A stretch of 64,000 bases of DNA, taken from assembly GCF_025399795.1 (NCBI RefSeq), contig NZ_JAODTZ010000025.1, positions 62,001-126,000 of the forward strand, read 5' to 3'. Shown piece by piece: positions 24,132 through 32,940 of this stretch. The position numbers and the translations under genes were made by a program. Below the pieces are notes generated by a model that did not search any database, was not told where the DNA came from, and was given only the letters and a program-made list of their open reading frames with translations. Numbering within the stretch: the first letter of the stretch is position 1; each line of letters begins with the position of its first letter. Source of the DNA: Streptomyces rhizosphaerihabitans (GTDB lineage: Bacteria > Actinomycetota > Actinomycetes > Streptomycetales > Streptomycetaceae).

Positions 24132-25703
24132 ATGAGCGAGCTGGTTCCCGGGGGCAACACGCCCCTGCCGGACGGGGTCCTGACCCTCAGGGTGCCGGGC
24201 CCCTTCGACGTGTCCGCGCTGATCACCGACGACAGTGGCAAGGTGCGCGGCGACGGCGACTTCGTGTTCTACAACCAGCCGGCCGCGCCCGGCGCCCGTC
24301 TCGACGGCGACCGTCTCACCGTCGATCCGGTGCGACTGAGGCCCGGAGCGGCCCGTGTCACCCTCGTCGTCAGCCCCGCCGACCCCGCGACTCCGCTGGG
24401 CCGGCTTCCCTCCCCCACCCTGCAGGTCACAGGATCGGACGGCCGCGCCCTGGCCCGGTTCACCCCGCCCCGGCCGCAGCGCGAGACGGTGCTGCTCCTC
24501 GCCGAGCTGTACCGACGCGGCACGGCCTGGAAACTCCGTGCCCTCGGGCAGGGGTACGCGGACGGACTGGCGGGCGTCGCGCGGGATTTCGGGGTCGAGG
24601 TCACCGAGGACACCACGCCGTCGGGGGCGACGGCGAGCGCGGCACCGGGTGGCGGGCCCCTGACGGGACGGGGCACGGGGCCGGGAGCCGGACGGGGCGC
24701 CGCACCCGGGACCGGGCAGAGCTCCGCGCCGGGAGCCGGGACAGGCGCCGGGCCAGGCGCCCCCGGGGCCGGGCAGACCTCCGCAACCCGAGCCGGGCGG
24801 GTCACCGCACCCCGGACCGGGGGCACCTCCGCGTCGGCTGCCGGACGCCTCGTGCCCGCGAGGGGCGGACAGGTGAGAGGCGAACAGGTGTGGGGCGGAC
24901 CCGTGGGGACGCCGGACGGCGGCCCCGACACGGACGGATTCCTGGGACCGGTGAACTCCGCACGCGCCGCCGCCGGTTCACCGCCCGTCCGCCTCGACGC
25001 CCGGCTGACGGCAGCGGCACGGGACCACGCCGGTGCCATGGCGGCCCGCGGCCTGCTCAGTTCGGAGAGCCCGCAGGGCACCTCCGTCTACCAACGCGTC
25101 ATCGCGGCCGGTTACCCGTACCTGACCATCGGCGAGCACCTGGTCTCCGGTCCGCGCACCCCGCACGAGTTCGTCGAGTACTGCCTCTCCTCCGAGCAGT
25201 CCCGGCGCACCCTGTGCGACCCCGCGTTCGACCAGACAGGACTGGCGTGCGTCCCCGACGCCCGCTCGGGCGACCTGTACTGGACAGCCCTGTGGGCGCG
25301 GCCGTTCAGCCCCGCGGGCCTGGAGCGGACGGCGCGCGAGGTCATCGCGCTCACCAACACCGAGCGGGCCTCGGCCGGCCTGCCGCCCCTGTCCGCCGAC
25401 GCGACGCTCACCACCGCGGCTCAGGCCCACAGCGCCGACATGGTGGCCCGCGACTTCTACGCGCACGAATCCCCCGACGGCAGCCGGCCCTGGGACCGGG
25501 CCGCCGCAGCGGGCTGCACCCGCCGCTCCATCGGCGAGAACATCGCCTGCGGGCAGCGCTCCCCCGCCGAGGTGGTCCGCGGCTGGATGGACAGTCCCGG
25601 CCATCGCGCCAACATCCTCAAGCGCGACTTCACCCACATAGGCATCGGCCTCGCCGGCGGCAGCCGGGCGGGCACGTACTGGACCCAGCTCTTCGGCGGC
25701 TGA
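24132..25703 (+). CDS. TerD domain fused to two CAP domains
   Basis: A 523-residue fusion. Residues about 1-165 form a TerD-type domain (MSELVPGGNTPLP, then GDGDFVFYNQPAAP and WKLRALGQGYADGLAGVARDFG), a calcium-binding stress module. Residues about 170-260 are a Gly/Ala/Pro/Thr-rich linker. Two CAP/SCP domains follow. CAP1 (about 265-390) is degenerate, keeping only part of the core. CAP2 (about 395-523) is canonical, with ALTNTERASAGLPPLS, AHESPDGSRPWDRA, IGENIACG and SPGHRANIL. There is no signal peptide although CAP proteins are normally secreted. The role may be in tellurite/stress-type systems; this is inferred from TerD only. Confidence 0.88.
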   Translation: MSELVPGGNTPLPDGVLTLRVPGPFDVSALITDDSGKVRGDGDFVFYNQPAAPGARLDGDRLTVDPVRLRPGAARVTLVVSPADPATPLGRLPSPTLQVTGSDGRALARFTPPRPQRETVLLLAELYRRGTAWKLRALGQGYADGLAGVARDFGVEVTEDTTPSGATASAAPGGGPLTGRGTGPGAGRGAAPGTGQSSAPGAGTGAGPGAPGAGQTSATRAGRVTAPRTGGTSASAAGRLVPARGGQVRGEQVWGGPVGTPDGGPDTDGFLGPVNSARAAAGSPPVRLDARLTAAARDHAGAMAARGLLSSESPQGTSVYQRVIAAGYPYLTIGEHLVSGPRTPHEFVEYCLSSEQSRRTLCDPAFDQTGLACVPDARSGDLYWTALWARPFSPAGLERTAREVIALTNTERASAGLPPLSADATLTTAAQAHSADMVARDFYAHESPDGSRPWDRAAAAGCTRRSIGENIACGQRSPAEVVRGWMDSPGHRANILKRDFTHIGIGLAGGSRAGTYWTQLFGG

Positions 25704-26133
25704 CCCCTCGTCAGCCCCTCGTCGGTCCCGCGGCCAGCGCCGGCCCCGCGACCATCGTCAGCCCTGACGGCGGTCAGCCCCTGACCGCCGTCAGCCCCTG
25801 TCGACCGTCCCCCACCGCTCGCGGTCACCCGCTCCCCACATCACCCACTGCCGGCGGTCACCCGCACCGCGTCGTCGCGCACCACCGGTCGGAGCACCCG
25901 GACCGTCGGAACGCCGTGCTCGGCGGCGCACGGACCCAAGTGCGGACAAGGCGCCGCCCGGCAGAGCGCCTTTCCGCCAATTCGCCGATTCCGCTTCACC
26001 GTTTGCGCTTCATCCCCGCGCAATGCAACCCGCGCGCGCCTTCAGCGCGTACAGATGGTGCCGACGCCCGCATCCGCGGCGCGGTCCGAGCCGGCACGTC
26101 GAACCGGCAGATGGCACTCGGGAGAAGAATCAG
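25704..26133. other. Intergenic region before the serine hydrolase
   Basis: About 430 bp. The first part is rich in GTCAGCCC/GGTCACCCG-like short repeats and contains one clear terminator hairpin (25764-25794). The rest shows no gene-like codon bias. The ribosome binding site GGGAGAAG of the next gene lies at its end. Confidence 0.45.
25764..25794 (+). terminator. Terminator hairpin after the TerD-CAP gene
   Basis: Perfect 14-bp stem CTGACGGCGGTCAG (25764-25777) with its complement (25781-25794), three-base loop, 60 bp downstream of the stop. Confidence 0.75.
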
Positions 26134-27426
26134 ATGGTCTCAGCAACGGTGGGTACGGGCACGGCGCTCGGCGCGGTCGTGGTGTCCCTGCTGGCGGCCC
26201 CGGCGCAGGCGACCACGCCTGCGGGCACGCCCGGCGCGGGCACCGAACGGGTGGCGGTGGCCGCCACCGCGGCGCCCGACGACGCGGGCCTGCGCGCGAT
26301 CCTGCGTACGGCGCGCAGCCAGGGAGCACCCGGCGCGATGGCGAGAATCGACGACAACGGCACGGTGCACCGGCTGGTCGAGGGGGTCGACGACCGGGCC
26401 ACCGGACGGACCATCAGCACGAACGACCGGTTCCGCGTCGGCAGCGTCACCAAGACCTTCTCCGCCGTGGTGCTGCTCCAACTGGTCGACGAGGGAAAGC
26501 TGAAGCTCGACAAGTCGGTCAACAGCTATCTGCCGGGTCTGCTCCCCGACAACAGGATCACCGTGCGGCACGTACTGAGCCATCGCAGTGGTCTGTACGA
26601 CTACACCAACGACATGTTCGCCCGGACGGTCTCCGGCTTCGAAGCCGTCCGCAACAAGGTGTTCAGCTACCGCGACCTGGTGAAACTGTCGCTGCAAAAG
26701 CCGCGCACCAACGCGCCGGGGGCCGCCTATTCGTACTCGAACACCAACTTCGTCGTCGCCGGCATGCTGATCGAGAAGCTGACCGGGCACAGCGTCGGCA
26801 CCGAGTACCAGAAGCGCATCTTCACCCCGCTGAGCCTCACGAACACCTTCTACGTCCATCCCGGCACCCTGATCCCGGGCCGCCACGCCAACGGCTATCT
26901 CAGGCCCGACACGGCGGGAGCGGCCCTGGTGGACTCCACGAAGCAGACCGCCTCCTGGGCACAGAGCGCGGGCGCCATCATCTCCACCCCGCACGACCTG
27001 GACGCCTTCTTCTCCGCCCTGCTGCGCGGCAAGCTGATGTCCGCCGCCCAGCTCACCCAGATGACGAAGTGGACGCGGGTCAACAGCAACACGTCCTACG
27101 GCCTCGGCCTGCGCCGCCGCGATCTGTCGTGCGGGATCTCCGTGTACGGGCACACGGGCACCGTGCAGGGCTACTACACGTACGCCTTTACCACGAAGGA
27201 CGGCAAACGCAGCCTGACCGCGCTGGCCAACACGTCCAACAACACCACCGTCCTCAACACCATGTACCGCACCCTGGAGTCCGCGTTCTGCGGCAAGCCC
27301 GCGACCATGTCCGCCGCACGGGCCGCCGATCCCGGCGCCGCACAAGGCTGGGCTCCCGGCTGGGCTCCCGGCTGGGCTCCCGAGGAGCGGCACGAGGACA
27401 TCGCTCCCGCCATCACCCGCGACTGA
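26134..27426 (+). CDS. Secreted serine hydrolase (class C beta-lactamase/DD-peptidase fold)
   Basis: About 430 residues. The signal peptide spans residues 1-26 (LGAVVVSLLAAPAQA). The penicillin-binding fold motifs are present: SxxK as SVTK near residue 104, YxN as YSN near 200, and HTG (KTG equivalent) in GHTGTVQGYY near 345. This matches Streptomyces R61-type DD-carboxypeptidases and class C beta-lactamase-like esterases. ATG 26134 follows GGGAGAAG. The C-terminus carries three copies of a WAPG-type repeat (12-bp DNA repeat at 27348-27383). Likely extracellular peptidoglycan carboxypeptidase or esterase. Confidence 0.9.
   Translation: MVSATVGTGTALGAVVVSLLAAPAQATTPAGTPGAGTERVAVAATAAPDDAGLRAILRTARSQGAPGAMARIDDNGTVHRLVEGVDDRATGRTISTNDRFRVGSVTKTFSAVVLLQLVDEGKLKLDKSVNSYLPGLLPDNRITVRHVLSHRSGLYDYTNDMFARTVSGFEAVRNKVFSYRDLVKLSLQKPRTNAPGAAYSYSNTNFVVAGMLIEKLTGHSVGTEYQKRIFTPLSLTNTFYVHPGTLIPGRHANGYLRPDTAGAALVDSTKQTASWAQSAGAIISTPHDLDAFFSALLRGKLMSAAQLTQMTKWTRVNSNTSYGLGLRRRDLSCGISVYGHTGTVQGYYTYAFTTKDGKRSLTALANTSNNTTVLNTMYRTLESAFCGKPATMSAARAADPGAAQGWAPGWAPGWAPEERHEDIAPAITRD
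27348..27383 (+). repeat. Three in-frame copies of a 12-bp unit
   Basis: GGCTGGGCTCCC occurs three times in tandem near the 3' end of the serine hydrolase gene and encodes a GWAP-repeat (GWAPGWAPGWAP). It adds four residues per copy and is probably copy-number variable. Confidence 0.85.
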
Positions 27427-27452
27427 CGCACCGACAGCCTCCGCGCCGCGTC

Positions 27453-29798
27453 TCACCCCTGAGGATTCGGCCGCCGGTGCCGCGGCTGATCCGGGGCGGG
27501 GCGCAGCCTCGGCGCCGGTATGGGCAGGCTGTGGGGCTTGTCGGCGTCGACGGTGAAGGGTTCGCGGTAGTGGTGGATCTCCAGGGGGCCGCCGCCCGCG
27601 AGCGTGTACGTGGCGACGTCCTGCCCGATCTCCACGCGCAGCCGGCGGCCGAGCACCTCCAGGGAGAACGCGAGACGGCTGAACCGTTCGGGCAGCCGGG
27701 GCGCGAACTCCAGGGTGTCTCCGTGGTGGCGCAGCCCGCCGAAGCCCGCGACCAGGGCCGTCCAGGTCCCGGCGAGCGAGGCGATGTGCAGGCCGTCGCG
27801 GGTGTTGTGCTCCAGGTCCTCCAGATCCATCAGCGCGGCCTCGACCAAGTAGTCGTAGGCGAGGCCCGGATGACCGGTCTCGGCGGCGATGACGGCCTGG
27901 CAGCAGGCCGACAGGGAGGAGTCGCGGACGGTGAGGGGCTCGTAGTAGGCGAAGTTGCGGGCCTTGTGCTCCTCGTCGAAGAAGGGACTGCACTTGTACA
28001 TGGCGAGCACGAGGTCGGCCTGCTTGACGACCTGCTTGCGGTAGATGTCGAAGTAGGGGAAGTGCAGCATCAGCGGGTACTGGTCGGGGCGGGTGGCGGC
28101 GAAGTCCCAGCGCTGGTAGCGGGTGAAGCCGGCGTTCTGCTCGTGGACGCCGAGTTCGTGGTTGTAGGGAATGTGCATGGCGTCGGCTGCGTCGCGCCAG
28201 GCCGCGCTCTCCTCCTCGTCGACGCCGAGTTCCGCGGCCCGCCGGGGGTGCCGCTCGACGGCGTCCGCGGCGGCCAGCAGGTTCGCGCGGGCCATCAGGT
28301 TGGTGTACGTGTTGTCGTCGGCGACGGCGCTGTACTCGTCGGGCCCCGTCACCCCGTCTATGTGGAACCTTCCCTGGTGGTCGTGGTGTCCCAGGGAGCG
28401 CCACAGCCGGGCCGTCTCGGTCAACAGCTCGACGCCGGTGTCGCGTTCGAAGCGCGTGTCGCCCGTGGCGGCGGTGTAGCGGATGACGGCGTCGGCGATG
28501 TCGGCGTTCACATGGAACGCGGCGGTGCCGGCCGGCCAGTACGCCGAGCCCTCCGAGCCCGCTATGGTCCGCCAGGGGAACGCGGCTCCGCCCAGGCCGA
28601 GTTGGGCGGCCCGCTCGCGTGCGGCCGGAAGGGTGTTCTGGCGCCAGCGCAGCGCCTCGGCGACGGCACCGGGCGAGGTGTAGGTGAGCAGCGGCAGGAC
28701 GAAGGTCTCGGTGTCCCAGAAGGCGTGGCCGTCGTATCCGGAGCCGGTCAGACCCTTGGCGGGGATGGCACGTTGTTCGGCGCGGGCGCCTGCCTGGAGG
28801 ACGTGGAAGAGGGCGAAGCGGACCGCCTGCTGGATCGCTTCGTCGCCGCCCACCTCGACGTCGGCGCGCGCCCAGAAGTCGTCGAGATAGGTGCGTTGTT
28901 CGTCGACGAGCTGCTGCCATCCGCTGTGCTGGGCGGCGGCGAGCGCAGCGTCGACCTGGTCGCGCAGAGCGGGCAGGGAACGGTTTCCCGACCAGCCGTA
29001 GGAGACGAGTTTCTCTAGGCGCAGTGCCTGGCCGGGCTCCAGCACGGAGGTCACGGTGAGGCGGGCGACGTCGTCGCTGCTCTCGCTGCTCATGGTGGTC
29101 CGGTCGGGTCCCTCGACCGCGTGGTCGGCGGCCGCGGCGACCCGCAGGGCGCTGTTCCGCGTGCGGTGCACGAGCCGCAGCCGGCGCCCTGCCGCGAAGT
29201 GCTCCTCCGCCTCCAGCGGCGCGTCCAGGGCGATCGCCGCCCGCGGGTCTCCGTCCCGGCCGGGCAGTTGCTCGTTGGCGACCAGCTCCGACTGGACGAC
29301 GACCCGGATACGGCTGTCGACGGGCTCCACCTCGTAGGAGACGGCCGCGATCGCCCGTTGGGTGAAGGAGACGAGCCGGGTGGAGCGCACCCGGACCGTG
29401 GAGCCGGCCGGTGAGGTCCACTCGCAGGTGCGGGTGAGCAGCCCGGTGCGCAGGTCGAGGACGCGCTCGTGGGAACGCAGTCGTCCGTAGCGCAGGTCGA
29501 AGGGTTCGTCGTCCACGAGCAGCCGGACGATCTTGCCGTTGGTGACGTTGATGACCGTCTGCCCGGACTCCGGATAGCCGTAGCCCGCCTCCGCGTAGGG
29601 CAGTGGATGCGTTTCGTGGACGCCGCCCAGGTAGGAGCCGGGGAGGCCGTGGGGTTCGCCCTCGTCGAGGTTGCCGCGCCAGCCCACATGGCCGTTGGCG
29701 AGGGCGAACACGGACTCGCTCTGCGGCAGCAGCCCGAGGTGCAGCTCGCTCTCCCGCAGGGCCCAGGGCTCGACTCCGTACGACGCATGGGTGATCAC
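27453..29798 (-). CDS. GH65 family disaccharide phosphorylase/hydrolase
   Basis: A 781-residue GH65 enzyme. The N-terminal beta-sandwich is about residues 1-265 (FALANGHVGWRGNLDEG near 32-48). The (alpha/alpha)6 barrel is about 320-690, with GYDGHAFWDTETFVLPL near 357 and the general-acid region DGVTGPDEYSAVADDNTYTN near 490. KQADLVLAMY near 605 corresponds to the phosphate-binding KQAD block of phosphorylases. It should split trehalose, kojibiose, maltose or nigerose. The GTG start at 29798 overlaps the stop of the upstream HAD gene (GTGA), and pairing with a beta-phosphoglucomutase-like enzyme favours a phosphorylase that releases beta-glucose 1-phosphate. The sugar is not determined. Confidence 0.92.
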   Translation of the reverse strand: MITHASYGVEPWALRESELHLGLLPQSESVFALANGHVGWRGNLDEGEPHGLPGSYLGGVHETHPLPYAEAGYGYPESGQTVINVTNGKIVRLLVDDEPFDLRYGRLRSHERVLDLRTGLLTRTCEWTSPAGSTVRVRSTRLVSFTQRAIAAVSYEVEPVDSRIRVVVQSELVANEQLPGRDGDPRAAIALDAPLEAEEHFAAGRRLRLVHRTRNSALRVAAAADHAVEGPDRTTMSSESSDDVARLTVTSVLEPGQALRLEKLVSYGWSGNRSLPALRDQVDAALAAAQHSGWQQLVDEQRTYLDDFWARADVEVGGDEAIQQAVRFALFHVLQAGARAEQRAIPAKGLTGSGYDGHAFWDTETFVLPLLTYTSPGAVAEALRWRQNTLPAARERAAQLGLGGAAFPWRTIAGSEGSAYWPAGTAAFHVNADIADAVIRYTAATGDTRFERDTGVELLTETARLWRSLGHHDHQGRFHIDGVTGPDEYSAVADDNTYTNLMARANLLAAADAVERHPRRAAELGVDEEESAAWRDAADAMHIPYNHELGVHEQNAGFTRYQRWDFAATRPDQYPLMLHFPYFDIYRKQVVKQADLVLAMYKCSPFFDEEHKARNFAYYEPLTVRDSSLSACCQAVIAAETGHPGLAYDYLVEAALMDLEDLEHNTRDGLHIASLAGTWTALVAGFGGLRHHGDTLEFAPRLPERFSRLAFSLEVLGRRLRVEIGQDVATYTLAGGGPLEIHHYREPFTVDADKPHSLPIPAPRLRPAPDQPRHRRPNPQG

Positions 29799-30535
29799 GC
29801 GGTCTCCCCCAGTTCGGCCAGATCGCGTACGACGATGTCGGCGCCGTGGGCACGCAGGGCGGCGCCCTGGCCGACACGGTCCACGCCGACGACGTACCCG
29901 AAGTGGCCCGAGCGGCCCGCGTCCATGCCGGCGAGTGCGTCCTCGAAGACGGCCGCCTCCGACGGCTCGACCCCGAGGTCCTTCGCCGCGGCCAGGAAGG
30001 TGTCCGGGCGCGGCTTGCCCGGCAGCCGCCGTTCGCCGGCGACGACACCGTCGATGCGTACGTCGAAGAGGGACTCCGCCCCCACCGAGCGCAGGACGTC
30101 CTGGCAGTTGGCGCTGGAGGAGACGACCGCGGTCCGCAGGCCGTGCGCCCGGACGGCCTCGATGTAGCGCAGGGTGCCGTCGTAGGCCTCGACTCCGTCC
30201 GTGCGGATCATGTCGAGGAGCAGCTCGTTCTTGCGGTTGCCCAGGCCGTGGACGGTCGCGCGGTCCGGTGGGTCGTCAGGTGTTCCCTCGGGGAGTTCGA
30301 TGCCGCGCGAGGCGAGGAAGGATCGGACGCCGTCGGCGCGTGGCAGCCCGTCGACGTACGCGGCGTAGTCGTCGGCGTCGTCGAAGGAACGGAATCCGTC
30401 GCCGTCGCGTCCGCGCAGGAAGTCGTCGAACGTCCGCTTCCAGGCGGCCGCGTGCACCACGGCGGTCTTGGTGATGACCCCGTCGAGGTCGAAGAGGCAG
30501 GCCAGGATCTGTTTCGGCAGGCCGAGCTCAGTCAT
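29795..30535 (-). CDS. HAD phosphatase/mutase, beta-phosphoglucomutase-like
   Basis: A 246-residue HAD-IA protein. Motif I is FDLDGVITKT at residues about 15-24 (the second Asp and DGV typical of beta-phosphoglucomutase), motif II Ser is in VVSSSANCQDVL near 140, motif III Lys is in LPGKPRPDTF near 170 and motif IV is AVFEDALAGMDAG near 195. It would convert beta-glucose 1-phosphate to glucose 6-phosphate. Its stop overlaps the GH65 start by four bases, giving translational coupling and a complete disaccharide phosphorolysis route. ATG 30535 fits the family start. Confidence 0.92.
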   Translation of the reverse strand: MTELGLPKQILACLFDLDGVITKTAVVHAAAWKRTFDDFLRGRDGDGFRSFDDADDYAAYVDGLPRADGVRSFLASRGIELPEGTPDDPPDRATVHGLGNRKNELLLDMIRTDGVEAYDGTLRYIEAVRAHGLRTAVVSSSANCQDVLRSVGAESLFDVRIDGVVAGERRLPGKPRPDTFLAAAKDLGVEPSEAAVFEDALAGMDAGRSGHFGYVVGVDRVGQGAALRAHGADIVVRDLAELGETA

Positions 30536-30599
30536 ACGAGCAGTCTTCCCCCGGGAACCCCCTCCAGCGGGTGGCGCGCGCCACATCGCCGGAGCCGTT

Positions 30600-30995
30600 T
30601 CAGTCGTGCGGGAAGGAGTGGTGCTCGTGGGCGACCGCCCAGCGCCCCTGCTCCTTGCGCAGTCCGAGGGTGAGTCTGAGGCGCAGTCCGGGCTTCTCGG
30701 CGAACTCCTCCGCGGTGCCGCAGCGCAGCAGGGCATGGGCGTACGCCACGTCGTCTCCCGCGACGACGTCGAGGGAGACGATCTCGAACGACGCTCCCTG
30801 CGCCTGCCAGGTGAAGAACGGCGGCCAGGTCGCCCGGTAGGCGTCGATGCCGCGGACACCGTCGTAGGGCGGCGGCACGTCGTACATGACGATGTCGCCC
30901 GTACGGTCCGCCAGTACGCCGTCGAGGTCTCCCTCGTGCACGGCGGCGGCCCAGCGTTCGATCAGGGTGCGGATCTGTACCTCGTCCTGGTTCAT
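30600..30995 (-). CDS. NTF2-like (SgcJ/EcaC-type) protein
   Basis: A 131-residue single-domain cone-barrel protein beginning MNQDEVQIRTLIERWAAAVH, with the usual DLDGVLADRTGDIVMYDVPP and a C-terminal RWAVAHEHHSFP. This matches the SnoaL-like/SgcJ family, used as small enzymes or binding proteins. Length fits one domain. It lies 64 bp upstream of the HAD gene in the same direction and could be the first gene of that operon, but nothing links it functionally. Confidence 0.85.
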   Translation of the reverse strand: MNQDEVQIRTLIERWAAAVHEGDLDGVLADRTGDIVMYDVPPPYDGVRGIDAYRATWPPFFTWQAQGASFEIVSLDVVAGDDVAYAHALLRCGTAEEFAEKPGLRLRLTLGLRKEQGRWAVAHEHHSFPHD

Positions 30996-31059
30996 GGACC
31001 ATCCATGCCCCGTCCGGCACAGGACTTCCCCTCCGTCCCGCGTCGTCGATACTGAGGGC

Positions 31060-31101
31060 ATGGAAATCGCTGTCCCGGTGCCCCGGTCCGGGCTCGTATG
31101 A
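31060..31101 (+). CDS. Possible 13-residue leader peptide
   Basis: An ATG at 31060 opens a 13-codon frame (MEIAVPVPRSGLV) whose TGA overlaps the ATG of the P-loop kinase gene (ATGA at 31098-31101). The kinase start has no ribosome binding site of its own, so re-initiation from this mini-frame is conceivable. Equally it may be chance. Confidence 0.25.
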   Translation: MEIAVPVPRSGLV

Positions 31102-31775
31102 CCGAGGTGGGTCCGACCTTCGACGACCTGGTGGAGCGGGCCGCGGCGCTCGTACGTCCCGGCCGGCGCGCCCTCCTCGGTATCGCCGGCAGCCCCGGGG
31201 CGGGCAAGACGACGCTTGCCGAGCGTCTGGTCCGGCGGCTCGACGGGGACGGGCCCTTCCACGTGGCCCACGTGCCGATGGACGGGTTCCATCTCGCGGA
31301 CGCCGAGCTGGACCGGCTGGGGCGCCGTGACCGGAAGGGGGCACCGGACACCTTCGACGCGGCGGGGTACGCGGCGCTGCTGCGCAGGCTGCGCGCGGAC
31401 GAGGAGGATCTCGTCTACGCGCCCGGCTTCGAGCGGGTCCTCGAACAGCCCCTGGCGGGTGCCCTTCCCGTTCCCCGGGCCGCCCGTCTGATCGTCACCG
31501 AGGGGAACTACCTGCTGCTGCGCGACGACGGTTGGGCGCGCGCCCGCGCACAGCTCGACGAGGTGTGGTTCTGCGAGCTAGACGAGGCCGACCGCATCCG
31601 TCGGCTGGTCGCCCGGCACGAGCGGTTCGGGAAGGATCACGACACGGCGGTGGCGTGGGTGCTCGGAACGGACCAGCGCAACGCCGAACTGGTCGCCGCG
31701 ACCCGCGACCGCGCCGACCTGGTCGTCGGGCCGACGGTCGTCGGGACGGCAGCCAGCGGAGAGCCGGTCGCCTGA
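31098..31775 (+). CDS. P-loop nucleoside/nucleotide kinase-like protein
   Basis: A 225-residue protein of the uridine-kinase/pantothenate-kinase superfamily: Walker A GSPGAGKTT at residues about 31-39, MDGFHLADAELDRLG near 60-75, YAPGFERVLEQPLAGALPV near 115, and VTEGNYLLL near 142. Actinobacterial members phosphorylate small alcohols, nucleosides or sugars such as fructose; the substrate is not clear. No ribosome binding site precedes ATG 31098, so the gene is either leaderless or coupled to a 13-codon upstream frame. Divergent from the NTF2-like gene. Confidence 0.88.
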   Translation: MTEVGPTFDDLVERAAALVRPGRRALLGIAGSPGAGKTTLAERLVRRLDGDGPFHVAHVPMDGFHLADAELDRLGRRDRKGAPDTFDAAGYAALLRRLRADEEDLVYAPGFERVLEQPLAGALPVPRAARLIVTEGNYLLLRDDGWARARAQLDEVWFCELDEADRIRRLVARHERFGKDHDTAVAWVLGTDQRNAELVAATRDRADLVVGPTVVGTAASGEPVA

Positions 31776-32178
31776 GAGGAGTTCGCCGGAGATCCGGTCA
31801 CCGGAGAATGGGGCGCCAGGAGGCGGTCACCCAGCAGGCAGTCAGCGAAGCCGTATCTGGTTCGGGTTCGTCGTGGGCATCACCCACGGGATCGCCGTTC
31901 CGCGCCGTGAACGCCTCGGTGCGGACGGCCAGTCGGGCCGACGTGCCCGCGAACGTTGGGGAGGTCGTGCAACGGGCCCCGCCGGCAGGGAAGACGCACG
32001 GCGGATCAGCCCTCGTTCCGGAGGCCACCACGTCCTCGGCAGGTTCGCGCGGAGGACGGGTGGGCAGATGAGCGCGAGCGGGGGCGGGCGTGTCGGCCCG
32101 ACGAACATCACGGTGTCCGAAGGCGTGGGGGCCGGGGCGGAGGGAGCGACCGTCACCGCGCCGCCCGCCCCGGCCGTC
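31776..32178. other. Intergenic region, no gene seen
   Basis: About 400 bp between the convergent P-loop kinase and the peptidoglycan-binding protein. Frames through it show no domain and only weak codon bias. No clean hairpin was found. It might include decayed coding sequence, but I cannot support a specific call. Confidence 0.35.
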
Positions 32179-32940
32179 TCAGGGGGCCGCCGTCCTGGAT
32201 TCCAGGTCGGCCCGGGTGTCGTTGCCGTAGACGCCGGACTCGTCGCCCCGCACGCCGTACCAGACCTGGAAGCGGGCGACGGCCGCGGCGAGCGTGGCGT
32301 CGTAGGTGCCGCTGGTGCTGCCGTGGTCGTACACGTTGGGGATGTGGAGCAGACGTTGCTGAAGAGCTGTCACCTCGGGGCCGCTGTCGCCCTCCCGGAG
32401 GGTGCCGGCGCCGTCCGGATCGGTGGCACCGGCCGGGGCCCGGGCGGCCGGTGCCGTCGACGGGTTCACTCCGGCTCCCGCCGGGGACGCGTCGTCCCGG
32501 TTCGCGCCCGGTACCAGGAGGGCGAAGGCGAAACCGATCAGGGCCGCCGCGACGACGGCGACCGTGATCGCGGCGCGGCGCAGGCCCGCGTCGCGCCCGA
32601 GGCCGTGGGCGCCTCCGGGTCTCGCACCGGACGGGCGTCCGCTTCCGGTGGCGGGTCCGTCGGCTCCGTCCGTCCGCGGCACACCGGCCATGTAGTCCTC
32701 CCCCGCCGGGACCGGGGGCAGTTCCTCGGTCTCGTCCTCCTCGAGGTCGGGCAGAAGCCGTACAGCGGCCGTGGGCGCGGCGATCGACTCGTAGTCCTCG
32801 TCCTCGTCCGTCATCCCCTCCTTCTCGCGCACCTGCCGCAGCAGCTCCGCCAGGGACTCGGAGCGGCGGCGGCGCTCGATGTGAGTGGGTTCGATCACTG
32901 AGCGCCCGGTGGACTTCCCGCGTTCGGGCCGTGTCGACAC
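32179..32940 (-). CDS. Membrane-anchored peptidoglycan-binding protein
   Basis: A 253-residue protein. The N-terminal 125 residues are cytoplasmic, charged and acidic (EDEDYESIA, DLEEDETEELPPVP). One membrane helix follows at about 127-148 (AAITVAVVAAALIGFAFALLV), and the outer part ends in a PG_binding_1 domain at about 185-253 (LREGDSGPEVTALQQRLLHI, then AVARFQVWYGV). GTG 32940 is preceded by GGAAGGAGAG. It probably tethers to cell-wall peptidoglycan from the cytoplasmic membrane, with the cytoplasmic tail available for partners. Many Streptomyces encode such proteins; the role is unknown. Confidence 0.87.
   Translation of the reverse strand: MSTRPERGKSTGRSVIEPTHIERRRRSESLAELLRQVREKEGMTDEDEDYESIAAPTAAVRLLPDLEEDETEELPPVPAGEDYMAGVPRTDGADGPATGSGRPSGARPGGAHGLGRDAGLRRAAITVAVVAAALIGFAFALLVPGANRDDASPAGAGVNPSTAPAARAPAGATDPDGAGTLREGDSGPEVTALQQRLLHIPNVYDHGSTSGTYDATLAAAVARFQVWYGVRGDESGVYGNDTRADLESRTAAP

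Noticed and set aside
26140..30048. A 1302-codon minus-strand frame across the serine hydrolase, GH65 and HAD genes
   Set aside because: It overlaps three genes with clear family motifs in other frames and has shadow-like composition.
31776..32178. A possible gene between the P-loop kinase and the peptidoglycan-binding protein
   Set aside because: Short frames on both strands lack ribosome binding sites, codon bias and recognisable domains.
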